Shown: positions 9,230 to 17,928, numbered from the stretch's first letter. The stretch is 50,137 bases of DNA from Lachnospiraceae bacterium (GCA_009911175.1 QXWX01000054.1:1-50137), one strand, 5' to 3'. Notes: generated by a model not told the origin, from the sequence alone. Numbers and translations are program-made.

Positions 9230-9342
9230 TTCACAACCTTTCTCGTATATTGATCAGAGGTAGTATGTGAAAAAAGGCTTAGAATTATACAACGGACATT
9301 ATTTTGTTTCTTAATTCACTTTTCCAAAAATCCCCTTTCACC

Positions 9343-9381
9343 AAAAATGGTATGGATGCAAATTGTATACATCCATACCAT
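9343..9381 (-). terminator. Rho-independent terminator of metY
   Basis: A perfect 12-bp stem (9347-9358 with 9370-9381) is followed on the minus strand by a T run at 9346-9343. It begins 6 nt after the metY stop codon. Confidence 0.85.
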
Positions 9382-9386
9382 CTTAG

Positions 9387-10661
9387 TTAAAGCAGTGCCT
9401 GCTCTACATCCGCAATAATATCCTCTACATTTTCAATTCCCACGCTGAAACGGATCAGATCCGGCTGAACTCCTGCCTCTACCAGCTCCTGTTCGTTCAT
9501 CTGACGGTGGGTATGGCTGGCCGGATGGAGCACGCAGCTCCTTGCGTCCGCAACATGAGTCACGATGGCAACCAGCTTCAGCTTATCCATCATCTCTACC
9601 GCTGCCGCCCTTCCGCCTTTTAAGCCGAATGTGAGTACGCCGCAGCTTCCGTTCGGCATGTATTTCTGCGCCAGGTCATAGTACTTGTCGTCCGGCAGGG
9701 ACGGACAGGATACCCATGCCACCTTTTCGTGGTTTTTCAGGTACTTCGCAACCGCCAGCGCATTTTCACAATGGCGCGGCATCCGCAGATGCAGGGTTTC
9801 CAATCCCAGATTCAGCAGAAATGCGTTCTGGGGCGACTGGATGGAACCCAGATCCCGCATCAGCTGTGCGGTAGCCTTGGTGATATATGCCAGCTTTCCA
9901 AACTTCTGTGTATAGACGATCCCGTGATAGGTCTCGTCCGGTGTGGTCAGCCCCGTAAACTTGTCGCTGTGCGCTTCCCAGTCAAAATTCCCGCTGTCTA
10001 CGATGGCGCCGCCCACGCAGGACGCATGGCCGTCCATATACTTTGTGGTAGAGTGGATCACGATGTCCGCTCCCCACTCAATGGGCCGGCAGTTGATCGG
10101 TGTCGCAAAGGTATTGTCCACGATAAACGGAACCCCGTGGGCGTGGGCCGCCCCGGCAAACTTTTCCAGATCCAGGACAACCAGCGCCGGATTGGCAATA
10201 GTCTCACCGAATACGGCCTTGGTGTTCTCACGGAATGCCCCTTCCAGCTCCCCGGGAGTACAGTCCGGATCTACAAAAGTAGCTTCTACGCCCATCTTTT
10301 TCAGCGTATGCGCATAAAGGTTATATGTACCGCCGTAAAGCGCGGAGGAACAGATGATATGGTCCCCTGCTCCGGCTATATTCATCACAGAATAAAAGCT
10401 GGCAGCCTGCCCGGAGGATGTCAGCATGGCCGCCGCTCCCCCTTCCAGGTCACAGATCTTTGCCGCTACAGCATCATTTGTCGGGTTCTGGAGCCGGGTA
10501 TAAAAATAACCGGACTCCTCCAGATCGAACAGACGTCCCATCTGCTCACTGCTCGTGTACCGAAATGTGGTACTCTGGTAAATTGGCAGGACCCGCGGTT
10601 CCCCATTGCCCGGCTCGTATCCGGACTGGATGCATTTCGTCTCTATTCTGAAGTCGCTCAT
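9387..10661 (-). CDS. metY: O-acetylhomoserine sulfhydrylase (PLP-dependent Cys/Met metabolism enzyme)
   Basis: Forms homocysteine from O-acetylhomoserine and sulfide (or methionine from methanethiol) in the cytoplasm, using pyridoxal phosphate. At 424 residues it matches the OAH-sulfhydrylase branch rather than the shorter cystathionine synthases. SSALYGGTYNLYAHTLKKMG is a family region, and VIHSTTKYMDGHASCVGG carries the PLP lysine. ATG 10661 is preferred because AGGAGG sits 8 nt upstream; the open frame extends to 10721 without a good ribosome site. The homocysteine produced would be the substrate of MetH, also in this window. A diverged 37-bp hairpin module lies in its leader, and no SAM riboswitch is evident. 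Confidence 0.92.
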   Translation of the reverse strand: MSDFRIETKCIQSGYEPGNGEPRVLPIYQSTTFRYTSSEQMGRLFDLEESGYFYTRLQNPTNDAVAAKICDLEGGAAAMLTSSGQAASFYSVMNIAGAGDHIICSSALYGGTYNLYAHTLKKMGVEATFVDPDCTPGELEGAFRENTKAVFGETIANPALVVLDLEKFAGAAHAHGVPFIVDNTFATPINCRPIEWGADIVIHSTTKYMDGHASCVGGAIVDSGNFDWEAHSDKFTGLTTPDETYHGIVYTQKFGKLAYITKATAQLMRDLGSIQSPQNAFLLNLGLETLHLRMPRHCENALAVAKYLKNHEKVAWVSCPSLPDDKYYDLAQKYMPNGSCGVLTFGLKGGRAAAVEMMDKLKLVAIVTHVADARSCVLHPASHTHRQMNEQELVEAGVQPDLIRFSVGIENVEDIIADVEQALL

Positions 10662-10690
10662 GTTCATTTCCTCCTGTTGTCTCTGTTCTG

Positions 10691-10727
10691 ATGACTGATC
10701 ACACACTGACCGGATGCTCACAGTAAC
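10691..10727 (-). repeat. Diverged copy of the 37-bp hairpin module
   Basis: Aligned without gaps to the module at 11585-11621 (both minus orientation), most of the 37 positions match, including CTGACCGG and GCTCACAGTAAC. The outer stem is partly eroded and no 8-bp flanking duplication remains visible. It lies 30 bp upstream of the metY start. Confidence 0.5.
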
Positions 10728-10747
10728 GGGGTTCGGCCTGTAAACGC

Positions 10748-11482
10748 TTAATCTTCGTTCCAGTTGTGGTATACGTCCTGAACGTCGTCATCCTCTTCCA
10801 AAAGGTCCAGGGTTTTCTGGATATTCTTGATATCCTCCGGACTGGTCAGATCCACATAGGTCTGGGGGATCATGGTCACTTCCGCCTCTGCCATGGGAAT
10901 CCCTGCCTCCTCCAGTTTCAGGCGGACCTCACTGAAATCCGCCGGGGCTGTAAGGATCTCGAAGCTCTCCTCTTCCTCCGAAAAGTCCTCCGCGCCTGCG
11001 TCTAAAGCCAGCATCATCAGCTCATCGGCATCCATCTCACAGTCTTCCTTTGCAACGAAGATCTGTCCCCTCTCGTCAAACATAAAGGAGACGCAGCCCG
11101 GTGTGCCTACGTTACCGCTGCCCTTGGTAAAGGCATTTCTCACATTGGAAGCCGTGCGGTTCTTGTTGTCTGTCAGCGTCTTCACGATGATGGCCGTCCC
11201 GTTGGGACCGTAGCCTTCATATGTAATGTGCTCGTAATTGTCCCCGGCACCCTCTCCCGCCGCCTTTTTGATGTTCCTGTCTATGGTGTCATTGGGCATG
11301 TTGTTAGATTTTGCCTTGGCAATGACGTCGCGGAGCCTGCTGTTGTTCGATGGATCCGGACCACCGCCTTCCTTGACCGCAACGGCCAGCTCACGTCCGA
11401 TCTTGGTAAAGATCTTCCCCTTTGCCGCATCGTTTTTTTCTTTTTTATGTTTGATATTTGCGAATTTTGAATGTCCTGACAT
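10748..11482 (-). CDS. yebC: YebC/PmpR/TACO1-family protein
   Basis: YebC-family proteins were long annotated as transcriptional regulators, and later work ties them to translation of difficult motifs. The 244 residues begin with the signature [25 protein letters not shown] and carry the conserved [18 protein letters not shown] and YEGYGPNG motifs; the acidic C-terminus is typical. GAGGAG lies 8 nt upstream of the ATG. It has its own promoter and is 86 bp upstream of metY with no clear terminator between, so read-through into metY is possible. Confidence 0.95.
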   Translation of the reverse strand: MSGHSKFANIKHKKEKNDAAKGKIFTKIGRELAVAVKEGGGPDPSNNSRLRDVIAKAKSNNMPNDTIDRNIKKAAGEGAGDNYEHITYEGYGPNGTAIIVKTLTDNKNRTASNVRNAFTKGSGNVGTPGCVSFMFDERGQIFVAKEDCEMDADELMMLALDAGAEDFSEEEESFEILTAPADFSEVRLKLEEAGIPMAEAEVTMIPQTYVDLTSPEDIKNIQKTLDLLEEDDDVQDVYHNWNED

Positions 11483-11515
11483 TTTTCAAATCTCCTCTTT
11501 TTTCGTGCTTTGTTT

Positions 11516-11544
11516 AGTTTACCACGCTTTTTTCTATCTGTAAA
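11516..11544 (-). promoter_or_regulatory. Probable yebC promoter
   Basis: On the minus strand TTTACA (11539-11544), a 17-bp spacer and TAAACT (11516-11521) lie about 33 bp before the yebC start. Confidence 0.5.
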
Positions 11545-11576
11545 GCTATTTTACCGGCCGGAAGCACAGCAACGGT

Positions 11577-11629
11577 TCCGGATCGTTACTGTGAGCGCCC
11601 GGTCAGGGTGTGAACAGTAACTCCGGATC
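11577..11629. mobile_element. Minimal 37-bp hairpin element with 8-bp target duplication
   Basis: The core is 11585-11621: GTTACTGT and ACAGTAAC form the outer stem around GAGCGCCCGGTCAGGGTGTGA. It is flanked on both sides by the direct repeat TCCGGATC (11577-11584 and 11622-11629). The core is homologous to the right-hand 37 bp of the 147-bp elements at 26711, 30710 and 34259. It lies between ndoA and yebC, 21 nt beyond the ndoA stop, and may affect the ndoA 3' end. Confidence 0.75.
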
Positions 11630-11642
11630 TGGCGCGTTCTTT

Positions 11643-11990
11643 TTATGTATTCAGCTCCAGACTGATCCGAATCGCTTCATTGACTTTGCACATCAGTCGG
11701 CTGTCTACATGGCAGACGAACTCCCGAAGACGCTGCTTGTCGATGGTCCGAATCTGTTCCAGCAGGATGACCGAATTTTTTATGATATGATATTTCTGCG
11801 CACTGATCTCAATGTGCGTAGGCAGCTTCGCCTTGTTCATCCGTGACGTGATGGCGGCGCAGATCACCGTCGGGCTGTGCCGGTTGCCTACATCGTTTTG
11901 TATGATCAGCACTGGACGGACTCCTCCTTGTTCCGAACCTACCACCGGGCTTAAGTCTGCATAATAAATATCTCCACGTTTGATCGTCAA
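11643..11990 (-). CDS. ndoA: Type II toxin endoribonuclease, MazF/NdoA (PemK) family
   Basis: Sequence-specific mRNA endoribonuclease. At 115 residues it is the size of NdoA/Endo[30 protein letters not shown] is the hallmark N-terminus, and [20 protein letters not shown] holds the conserved catalytic Arg/Thr region. The frame opens with a TTG codon (MTIKRGD), as is common for these genes. It lies downstream of alr, matching the Firmicutes alr-ndoAI-ndoA order, but no antitoxin reading frame is seen in the 150 bp between alr and ndoA. The antitoxin is therefore missing here, encoded elsewhere, or too short or degenerate to recognise. Confidence 0.93.
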   Translation of the reverse strand: MTIKRGDIYYADLSPVVGSEQGGVRPVLIIQNDVGNRHSPTVICAAITSRMNKAKLPTHIEISAQKYHIIKNSVILLEQIRTIDKQRLREFVCHVDSRLMCKVNEAIRISLELNT

Positions 11991-12142
11991 AATTTTTCAC
12001 ACTCCGATTTTACCTCTTTTCCAATCTCTGTTTTCGGGAGCTGTGAAAAAGCTTGCGCCTCCCGCGCAGGATATCAGATCCACAGTTCCTTACATCGAAT
12101 GGTACTTAAAGTATTTCCACGTTTCGCAGAAATATACAAGAT

Positions 12143-13273
12143 TCATCGGATATAAACCCTGGGGATCCGCTTTCCGAGACAGCAGACAAATTCATAGTGG
12201 AACCGTCCGCTCAAAGCGCCCAGCTCCTCCACCGTGATCTGCTCCTCCCCGTCCCGACCGATCAGCGTGACCGGATCCATAAATGCCGCGCCCGGGATGT
12301 CTGTCACATCAACCATAAACTGATCCATACAGATCCGCCCCAGGATTTTGGCCCGTTTCCCCCGGATCAGAACCTCCCCTTTGTTGGAGAGGCTCCTGGG
12401 ATAACCGTCCCCGTATCCCACCGGGATCGTAGCGACCCGCATGCTTTTTTCCGCCGTAAAGGTTCCCCCGTAGCTGATAGGTGTCCCCGCCTCCACATCC
12501 TTTACATAGGAAATGTGGCTGATCAGCTCCAGGGCCGGTTTTAAGGGAACCGCCTTTTGATCCACCTCATCCGACGGGTACATTCCGTACAGCGCGATCC
12601 CCGCGCGGACAAGGTTGTGCCTGTATTCCGGAAAATCAATGATCCCCGCACTGTTGTCGCAGCTGAGACAGGGAATCCGCAGCTTCCGTCGTTCCAAAGC
12701 CTGCCGCATCCATACAAACCGCTCATGCTGCTCCCGGGTAAACGCAGGATCTGTCTCATCCGCTTTCGCGAAGTGGGTAAACATCCCTTCCGGCACCACA
12801 CCCGGAAGCTTACCAATCTCCGCGATGGTATCCGCGCTGTCCTCCGATACCGGGAACCCGATCCTGCCCATGCCGGTGTCGATCTTAATGTAGAAATACG
12901 CAGTCTTACGGAGTTTTACGGCTGCCCGGGACATCTCTTCTGCCATTTCCTTTGTATAGACGGTCGGCCGGATCTCCAGGGAAACCATTTCCTCATACTG
13001 ATCCGGAAAGACACATCCCAGGACCAGGACGGGCTTTTTCACCTCCGCTTCCCGAAGGCTGACCGCCTCCTCCAGGGTTGCGACCGCATACCCCCATACA
13101 TAGTCCGTATGCTCAAATAACTGTGCAATGGGAACCGCTCCATGCCCATAGCCGTCGGTCTTGATCACGGCCGCCAGCTGCGCGCTGTCGCCGATCCGAA
13201 GCTTCATCTGTTTCATATTATATGCAATGGCCTGCAAATCTATTTTTGCATACACCCGATTGTGTTGACTCAC
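12143..13273 (-). CDS. alr: Alanine racemase
   Basis: PLP enzyme interconverting L- and D-alanine for peptidoglycan. AAVIKTDGYGHGAVPIA contains the PLP-binding lysine, and the C-terminal domain carries MRVATIPVGYGDGYPRSLSN and GRICMDQFMVDVT with the catalytic tyrosine region. The GTG at 13273 is preferred: GGAGG lies 10 nt upstream and the product is 376 residues, the family size. An ATG at 13300 overlaps the stop of nnr as ATGA but lacks a ribosome site. The gene follows nnr closely and precedes ndoA. Confidence 0.93.
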   Translation of the reverse strand: MSQHNRVYAKIDLQAIAYNMKQMKLRIGDSAQLAAVIKTDGYGHGAVPIAQLFEHTDYVWGYAVATLEEAVSLREAEVKKPVLVLGCVFPDQYEEMVSLEIRPTVYTKEMAEEMSRAAVKLRKTAYFYIKIDTGMGRIGFPVSEDSADTIAEIGKLPGVVPEGMFTHFAKADETDPAFTREQHERFVWMRQALERRKLRIPCLSCDNSAGIIDFPEYRHNLVRAGIALYGMYPSDEVDQKAVPLKPALELISHISYVKDVEAGTPISYGGTFTAEKSMRVATIPVGYGDGYPRSLSNKGEVLIRGKRAKILGRICMDQFMVDVTDIPGAAFMDPVTLIGRDGEEQITVEELGALSGRFHYEFVCCLGKRIPRVYIR

Positions 13274-13296
13274 TTTTTTATTTCCTCCATGGTTTA

Positions 13297-14817
13297 TCAT
13301 TCCGTGATTCTCTGCCGCCTGCTGTTTCCTTCGGCTTCTTTCAGGCATTCCCTGATCCCGCCGATCAGGTCCTCTGCCAGCAGAGAGTAGCTTCCCAGCC
13401 TTTCTCTGGCCGCGTCTCCCCCGCATGCATGGAGGTACACGCCCAGCACCGCGCTGTCATACGCATCAAGCCCGCCGGCCAAGAGTCCGGTGATCACTCC
13501 CGCCAGCACGTCTCCGGAGCCCGCCTTTGCCATTCCGTGATTGCCTGCCGTATTGACAAAGTCCTGCTTTCCGCGCTGTGCCACAATGGTACAGGAATCC
13601 TTCAGCACACAGACCGCCGGACAGGTCTGTATAAACGCGCGCAGGCGGCTCATCCGGGATTGCCGCAGCTCTGCCACGGAGCATCCCAGCAGTCCTGACA
13701 TTTCCTTCATGTGAGGTGTCAGGATGAGCGGATACCCCATCTCCTTTAGAAGCTCCGGATGGCAGGCCAGCAGATTGATGCCGTCCGCGTCCACCACACA
13801 GGGCACACGGCATCCCAAAAGCGTTCCCTTGAGCAGGCTTTCGGAGGTCCGGTTCTGTCCCAGCCCGCAGCCGATGCACACCACGTCCGCCCAGCGCAGC
13901 AGAGACGTAAGCTGTTCCTGATCATATTCCTCGTACACGGAAATAATGGCCTCCGGAAGAAGCTGCTGCAGGATGGCCCGGTTGGATTCCTCGGTATAGA
14001 TCTGCACCAGCCCGGCACCGCTCGTGTAAGCCGCTTTGGCGCTTAAATAAGCCGCACCTGCCATGCCTCTGCTTCCGGTGATCATAAGCACCTTTCCGTA
14101 AGTCCCTTTATGGGAATCCGGCTTCCGCATCGGAAGCCGACGGGAAAGGTCGCTTTTCTCCAAGGTATAACAGATATCCGGAATCGTTTCGTAAAAGGAG
14201 GTATCGATCCCAATCTCCGCAGGGATCACCTTTCCTGCGTATTCCCTGCCCGGATACAGCGCCGTACCCAGCTTTTCGCACTGGAACGCAACCGTCAGAT
14301 CCGCCCGGAAGGCGCATCCCAGCACCCTTCCCGTGGCAGAGCAGATGCCGGAGGGAATATCGACTGCCACCTTTGCGCCCGGCAGCTCATTCAGTTTTTT
14401 TAGAAGTTCCGCATAGGCTCCGCTCACATCCCGGCTCAGTCCCACCCCCAGCAGGGCATCCACCACAGCCGTATACCGGCCTTCCGGAAGCTCCGAAACC
14501 ACCGGGATTCCCAGATTTTCCACAATCTGCATCTGGATCCGGCATTCCGGAGTCAGAGAAGCCTCCCGCCCCGCAAATACAACAGTCACCGCGCTGCCCT
14601 TCCCGGCCAGAAGCCTTGCGGCGGCAAATCCGTCTCCGCCGTTATTGCCAGAACCGCAGACCACCAGAACCCGGGAGCAGTCGATCTTTTCCTGCTCCAT
14701 GGCCTCTACGGTCCGCAGCGCCGCGTGTTCCATCAGGACTACGGATGGAATTCCGATCTCCTGGATCGTATGGGCATCCGCCTGCCGCATTCTTGTTCCG
14801 TCTGGTAAATAACGCAT
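13297..14817 (-). CDS. nnr: Bifunctional NAD(P)H-hydrate epimerase / ADP-dependent NAD(P)H-hydrate dehydratase
   Basis: Repairs hydrated NAD(P)H. The N-terminal YjeF-type epimerase domain (about residues 1-215) shows VVCGSGNNGGDGFAAARLL, and the C-terminal ribokinase-like dehydratase (about 225-500) ends with NHGMAKAGSGDVLAGVITGLLAGG, the nucleotide-binding and catalytic-Asp region. The 506 residues match full-length fusions. GGAGGG lies 7 nt before the ATG. It is the first gene of an nnr-alr(-ndoA) cluster. Confidence 0.95.
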   Translation of the reverse strand: MRYLPDGTRMRQADAHTIQEIGIPSVVLMEHAALRTVEAMEQEKIDCSRVLVVCGSGNNGGDGFAAARLLAGKGSAVTVVFAGREASLTPECRIQMQIVENLGIPVVSELPEGRYTAVVDALLGVGLSRDVSGAYAELLKKLNELPGAKVAVDIPSGICSATGRVLGCAFRADLTVAFQCEKLGTALYPGREYAGKVIPAEIGIDTSFYETIPDICYTLEKSDLSRRLPMRKPDSHKGTYGKVLMITGSRGMAGAAYLSAKAAYTSGAGLVQIYTEESNRAILQQLLPEAIISVYEEYDQEQLTSLLRWADVVCIGCGLGQNRTSESLLKGTLLGCRVPCVVDADGINLLACHPELLKEMGYPLILTPHMKEMSGLLGCSVAELRQSRMSRLRAFIQTCPAVCVLKDSCTIVAQRGKQDFVNTAGNHGMAKAGSGDVLAGVITGLLAGGLDAYDSAVLGVYLHACGGDAARERLGSYSLLAEDLIGGIRECLKEAEGNSRRQRITE

Positions 14818-14837
14818 CCTGTTTCCCTCCTCCTCTT

Positions 14838-14879
14838 AAAAACAGGATGCCATGCAAGCCTTCTGCATGGTATCCTGTT
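14838..14879 (-). terminator. Rho-independent terminator of rex
   Basis: Arms 14841-14856 and 14864-14879 pair over 16 positions (one A-C mismatch on the minus strand) around a 7-nt loop. The stem ends in TT and is followed on the minus strand by TTT (14840-14838), giving five T. Confidence 0.8.
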
Positions 14880-14951
14880 CGCTACCTGATGCATTCTTGC
14901 ATGAATACACGCAAAATGAATGCAGGAATAAATACAATGATGTACGATCTC

Positions 14952-15596
14952 TTATTCGCCATGTTCCTTTTGATAGCTGGTAATATTGTAGGACAGTCTC
15001 ATCAGGCTGTCTGAAAGATGGACGCTTTCCACGATCACATCCTCCGGCAGGTTCAGATCCGTATGCGCGAAATTCCAGATCGCCTTGATCCCGCATTTTA
15101 CCAGGATGTCGGAGACCCGCGGCACTTCTGATTTTGGGATCGTAAGCGCCGCGATCTCGATGGGATTCTCCTTCAAAAATACTTCCAGCTCATCCAGCAT
15201 ACGGATCGTAACCCCCCTGACCTCCCTGCCGTCCAAGCTGGGATTCACATCAAACAACCCTTTTATCACGAATCCATTTTTCTCAAAAGAAGCATAATTG
15301 GCCAGCGCCTGTCCCAGATTCCCCATACCGACTATGATCATGCTATGGCTCTGGTTCAAGCCTAAGATCTTACCGATCTCTGTCCGGAGGTACTTTACAT
15401 TGTATCCATACCCCTGCTGTCCAAATCCGCCGAAATTATTCAGATCCTGCCGGATCTGGGATGCGGTCACCCGCATCTTCTGGCTCAGGTCATTGGATGA
15501 TATCCGCTCCACCCCCGCGTCTGTCAACTCGCCCAAATATCGATAATATCTTGGCAGCCTGCTGATCACCGCTTTTGATATTTCTTTCTCTTCCAA
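14952..15596 (-). CDS. rex: Redox-sensing transcriptional repressor Rex
   Basis: Dimeric repressor that senses the NADH/NAD ratio and controls fermentation genes. The 214 residues contain an N-terminal winged helix (ISKAVISRLPRYYRYL, SSNDLSQKMRVTASQIRQDL) and a Rossmann domain with VGMGNLGQALANY, ending with the domain-swapped helix near LSDSLMRLSYNI. The start codon is TTG with GGAGG 10 nt upstream. It has its own promoter divergent from the ABC-F gene. A candidate target in this window is the alcohol dehydrogenase at 117-1298. Confidence 0.96.
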   Translation of the reverse strand: MEEKEISKAVISRLPRYYRYLGELTDAGVERISSNDLSQKMRVTASQIRQDLNNFGGFGQQGYGYNVKYLRTEIGKILGLNQSHSMIIVGMGNLGQALANYASFEKNGFVIKGLFDVNPSLDGREVRGVTIRMLDELEVFLKENPIEIAALTIPKSEVPRVSDILVKCGIKAIWNFAHTDLNLPEDVIVESVHLSDSLMRLSYNITSYQKEHGE

Positions 15597-15626
15597 TTTT
15601 AATCAACCTCCAAATAAACTATTTTT

Positions 15627-15655
15627 ATTATATAGAATAGTCTGCTTAAAGTCAA
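15627..15655 (-). promoter_or_regulatory. rex promoter
   Basis: On the minus strand TTGACT (15650-15655), a 17-bp spacer and TATAAT (15627-15632). It is arranged back to back with the ABC-F promoter, with 19 bp between the two -35 hexamers. No clear Rex box is seen in the shared region. Confidence 0.85.
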
Positions 15656-15674
15656 TTTAAAGTCATTTTTTTGT

Positions 15675-15703
15675 TTGATACAATCAAAGGAATGTAGTAT
15701 AAT
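15675..15703 (+). promoter_or_regulatory. Promoter of the ABC-F gene
   Basis: TTGATA (15675-15680), a 17-bp spacer and TATAAT (15698-15703), 32 bp before the start codon. Confidence 0.85.
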
Positions 15704-15735
15704 AATTGTCAATGCGGTTTTACAGGAGGTTTCAT

Positions 15736-17721
15736 ATGATACTTGCATGTCATAATCTGAATAAATCATTTGGAGAAAGAGTCATTGTAAGGGATGGCTC
15801 CTTTCATATTGAGGAGCGGGAAAAAGCCGCTTTTGTCGGGGTCAACGGTGCCGGAAAATCTACGGTCCTGAAAATGATCATCGGCGAGGAGCCTCTCGAC
15901 GGCGGCAATGTGATCCTCACCAGGGGAAAACAGCTCGGATATCTGGCCCAGCAGCAGAACCTGGAAAGCGGAAATACCGTTTATGAGGAGCTGAAAACGG
16001 CAAAGTCCGACATCATTTTGCTGGAACAGCAGATTCGTTCCATCGAGCAGGAATTGAAATCACTGAGCGGTGAGGCTCTGGAGGCCAGGCTTGAGACCTA
16101 CAACCGCCTCATGTCCGAATTTGAATCGAAAAACGGATACGCCTACGAGAGCGAGATCGTCGGGGTTTTAAAGGGATTGGGATTTCAGGAGGAGGAGTTC
16201 GAAAAGCCTGCCGATACCCTTTCCGGCGGCCAAAAAACCCGGGTATCCCTGGGAAAGCTGCTCCTGACCAACCCGGATATCCTGCTTTTGGACGAGCCCA
16301 CCAACCACCTGGACTTAAACTCCATCTCCTGGCTGGAGACCTATCTGCTGAACTATCCGGGCGCCGTGTTCATCGTCTCCCACGACCGCTTTTTCCTGAA
16401 CAGGGTGGTGACAAAGGTGGTGGAGATCGAACACGGCAGCATCCGCATGTACAGCGGCAATTATAAGGCATACTCGGACAAGAAACGGCAGATCCGGGAC
16501 GCGCAGATGAAGGAATATCTGAATCAGCAGAGGGAAATCAGCCGCCAGGAGGCTGTCATCGAGAAGCTGCGCTCCTTCAACCGGGAAAAATCCATTAAGC
16601 GCGCAGAGAGCCGGGAAAAAATGCTGAACAAGATGACCGTAGTCGAAAAACCATTAAGTGACGTGCAGGAGATCCATTTTTCACTGGAGCCTTCCTGCGT
16701 CAGCGGAAATGATGTTCTCTCCGTAGATGAGCTGTCCAAGCAGTATGACGGGCAGACCCTGTTTTCCAGCGCTTCCTTTGAGATCAAACGTGGGGAGCAT
16801 GTGGCGGTCATCGGCGGCAACGGAACCGGCAAGACCACACTTTTGAAAATTTTAAACGGCCTGGCCGACGCGGACAGCGGCTCTTTTTCCCTGGGTACAA
16901 AGGTACATATCGGGTATTATGACCAGGAGCATCATGTACTTCACGACCGGAAAAATATATTCGATGAGATTTCCGACGATTATCCATCCCTCAACAATAC
17001 GGAGATCCGCAATACGCTGGCTGCCTTTCAGTTTACCGGGGACGATGTATTCAAGCTGGTGGGGGACTTAAGTGGCGGGGAGAAGGGACGGGTCTCCCTT
17101 GCGAAGCTGATGCTCTCGGAGGCGAATTTCCTGATCCTGGACGAGCCCACCAACCACCTGGATATCACCTCCAAGGAAATCCTGGAACAGGCGCTGAACG
17201 ATTATACCGGAACCGTCCTCTATGTCTCCCATGACCGGTATTTCATCAATCAGACCGCAAGCCGGATCCTGGAGCTCTCCGACCAGACCTTTGTGAACTA
17301 TATCGGAAATTATGACTACTATCTGGAAAAGAAGGAAGAACGGACCGCCGCCCTGTCCACCGCCGGGCCGCAGGAGGTAAAAGGAACTTCAAAAGGGACT
17401 TATTTTCAGGCAGAACGCCCGGCAGCGGGGCCTTTGGCAGCAGAAACCGGCGCGGCTTCCGTGAATAAGCAGAACTGGCTGGAGCAAAAGGAGGCACAGG
17501 CCCGGGAGAGGAAGCGAAAAAATGAACTGAAGCGGACGGAGGAAACGATTTCTATGTTGGAGGCACGCAATCAGGAGATCAATGAGCTCATGATCCATGA
17601 AGATGTCTACTCCAATTCCGTCAAGTGCCAGGAGCTTGCCGAGGAAAAGACAGCCAATGACGCCAAGCTGGAGGAGCTGTACGAGCTGTGGGCGGAGTTA
17701 GAGGAGCCAAATACCCCGTAG
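15736..17721 (+). CDS. ABC-F family ATP-binding protein
   Basis: Soluble tandem ABC ATPase, probably acting on ribosomes (translation factor or antibiotic protection group); no membrane segment is present. The first ABC domain has GVNGAGKSTVLKMI, LSGGQKTRVSLGKLL and ILLLDEPTNHLDL; the second has GGNGTGKTTLLKIL, LSGGEKGRVSLAKLM and FLILDEPTNHLDI. Between them is a charged linker (about residues 230-310), and the last 100 residues look like a coiled coil, as in YdiF/Uup-like members. The ATG at 15736 follows AGGAGG; the open frame extends to a TTG at 15706, but this overlaps the promoter spacing. The subfamily is unresolved. Confidence 0.93.
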   Translation: MILACHNLNKSFGERVIVRDGSFHIEEREKAAFVGVNGAGKSTVLKMIIGEEPLDGGNVILTRGKQLGYLAQQQNLESGNTVYEELKTAKSDIILLEQQIRSIEQELKSLSGEALEARLETYNRLMSEFESKNGYAYESEIVGVLKGLGFQEEEFEKPADTLSGGQKTRVSLGKLLLTNPDILLLDEPTNHLDLNSISWLETYLLNYPGAVFIVSHDRFFLNRVVTKVVEIEHGSIRMYSGNYKAYSDKKRQIRDAQMKEYLNQQREISRQEAVIEKLRSFNREKSIKRAESREKMLNKMTVVEKPLSDVQEIHFSLEPSCVSGNDVLSVDELSKQYDGQTLFSSASFEIKRGEHVAVIGGNGTGKTTLLKILNGLADADSGSFSLGTKVHIGYYDQEHHVLHDRKNIFDEISDDYPSLNNTEIRNTLAAFQFTGDDVFKLVGDLSGGEKGRVSLAKLMLSEANFLILDEPTNHLDITSKEILEQALNDYTGTVLYVSHDRYFINQTASRILELSDQTFVNYIGNYDYYLEKKEERTAALSTAGPQEVKGTSKGTYFQAERPAAGPLAAETGAASVNKQNWLEQKEAQARERKRKNELKRTEETISMLEARNQEINELMIHEDVYSNSVKCQELAEEKTANDAKLEELYELWAELEEPNTP

Positions 17722-17746
17722 CAAGCTGACGGGCATCAAAATTCTA

Positions 17747-17829
17747 GCGAAGCAAGCTGCGGGGGATTTGACCCTCGCGGCAATCGCCAAATATCCATGC
17801 GAGCATGGCTGCTTGGCTCGTTGCTTCGC
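17747..17829. other. Intergenic element predicted to fold as a three-way junction
   Basis: The outer stem is 17747-17755 with 17821-17829 (GCGAAGCAA/TTGCTTCGC, perfect). The second stem is 17759-17765 with 17772-17778. The third is 17786-17790 with 17813-17817 plus 17795-17799 with 17804-17808, capped by a CGAG tetraloop. It lies between the ABC-F stop and the shared terminator, so it would be part of the ABC-F 3' UTR. It could be an extragenic palindromic repeat or an RNA; function unknown. Confidence 0.55.
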
Positions 17830-17875
17830 GGAAATAAAGACTTCCTGCTTTCACACCATACAACGCCTGCGCTGC

Positions 17876-17921
17876 AAAAAAGCACAAAACTGTCTACACA
17901 CAAACAGTTCTGTGCTTTTTT
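17876..17921. terminator. Bidirectional terminator between the ABC-F gene and leuA
   Basis: An 18-bp stem (17876-17893 with 17904-17921, one mismatch) starts with six A and ends with six T, and serves both converging genes. It lies 7 bp beyond the leuA stop. Confidence 0.92.
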
Positions 17922-17928
17922 ACAACTC

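Noticed and set aside
10662..10747. SAM riboswitch in front of metY
   Set aside because: The leader is under 90 nt and the only recognisable sequence is the diverged 37-bp hairpin module.
11585..11621. Ordinary terminator of ndoA
   Set aside because: There is no T tract, and the 8-bp flanking duplication and homology to the miniature elements explain it better.
15597..15735. Rex operator in the rex/ABC-F divergent promoter region
   Set aside because: No TTGTG-N8-CACAA-like or TTGTTAA-type inverted repeat was found.
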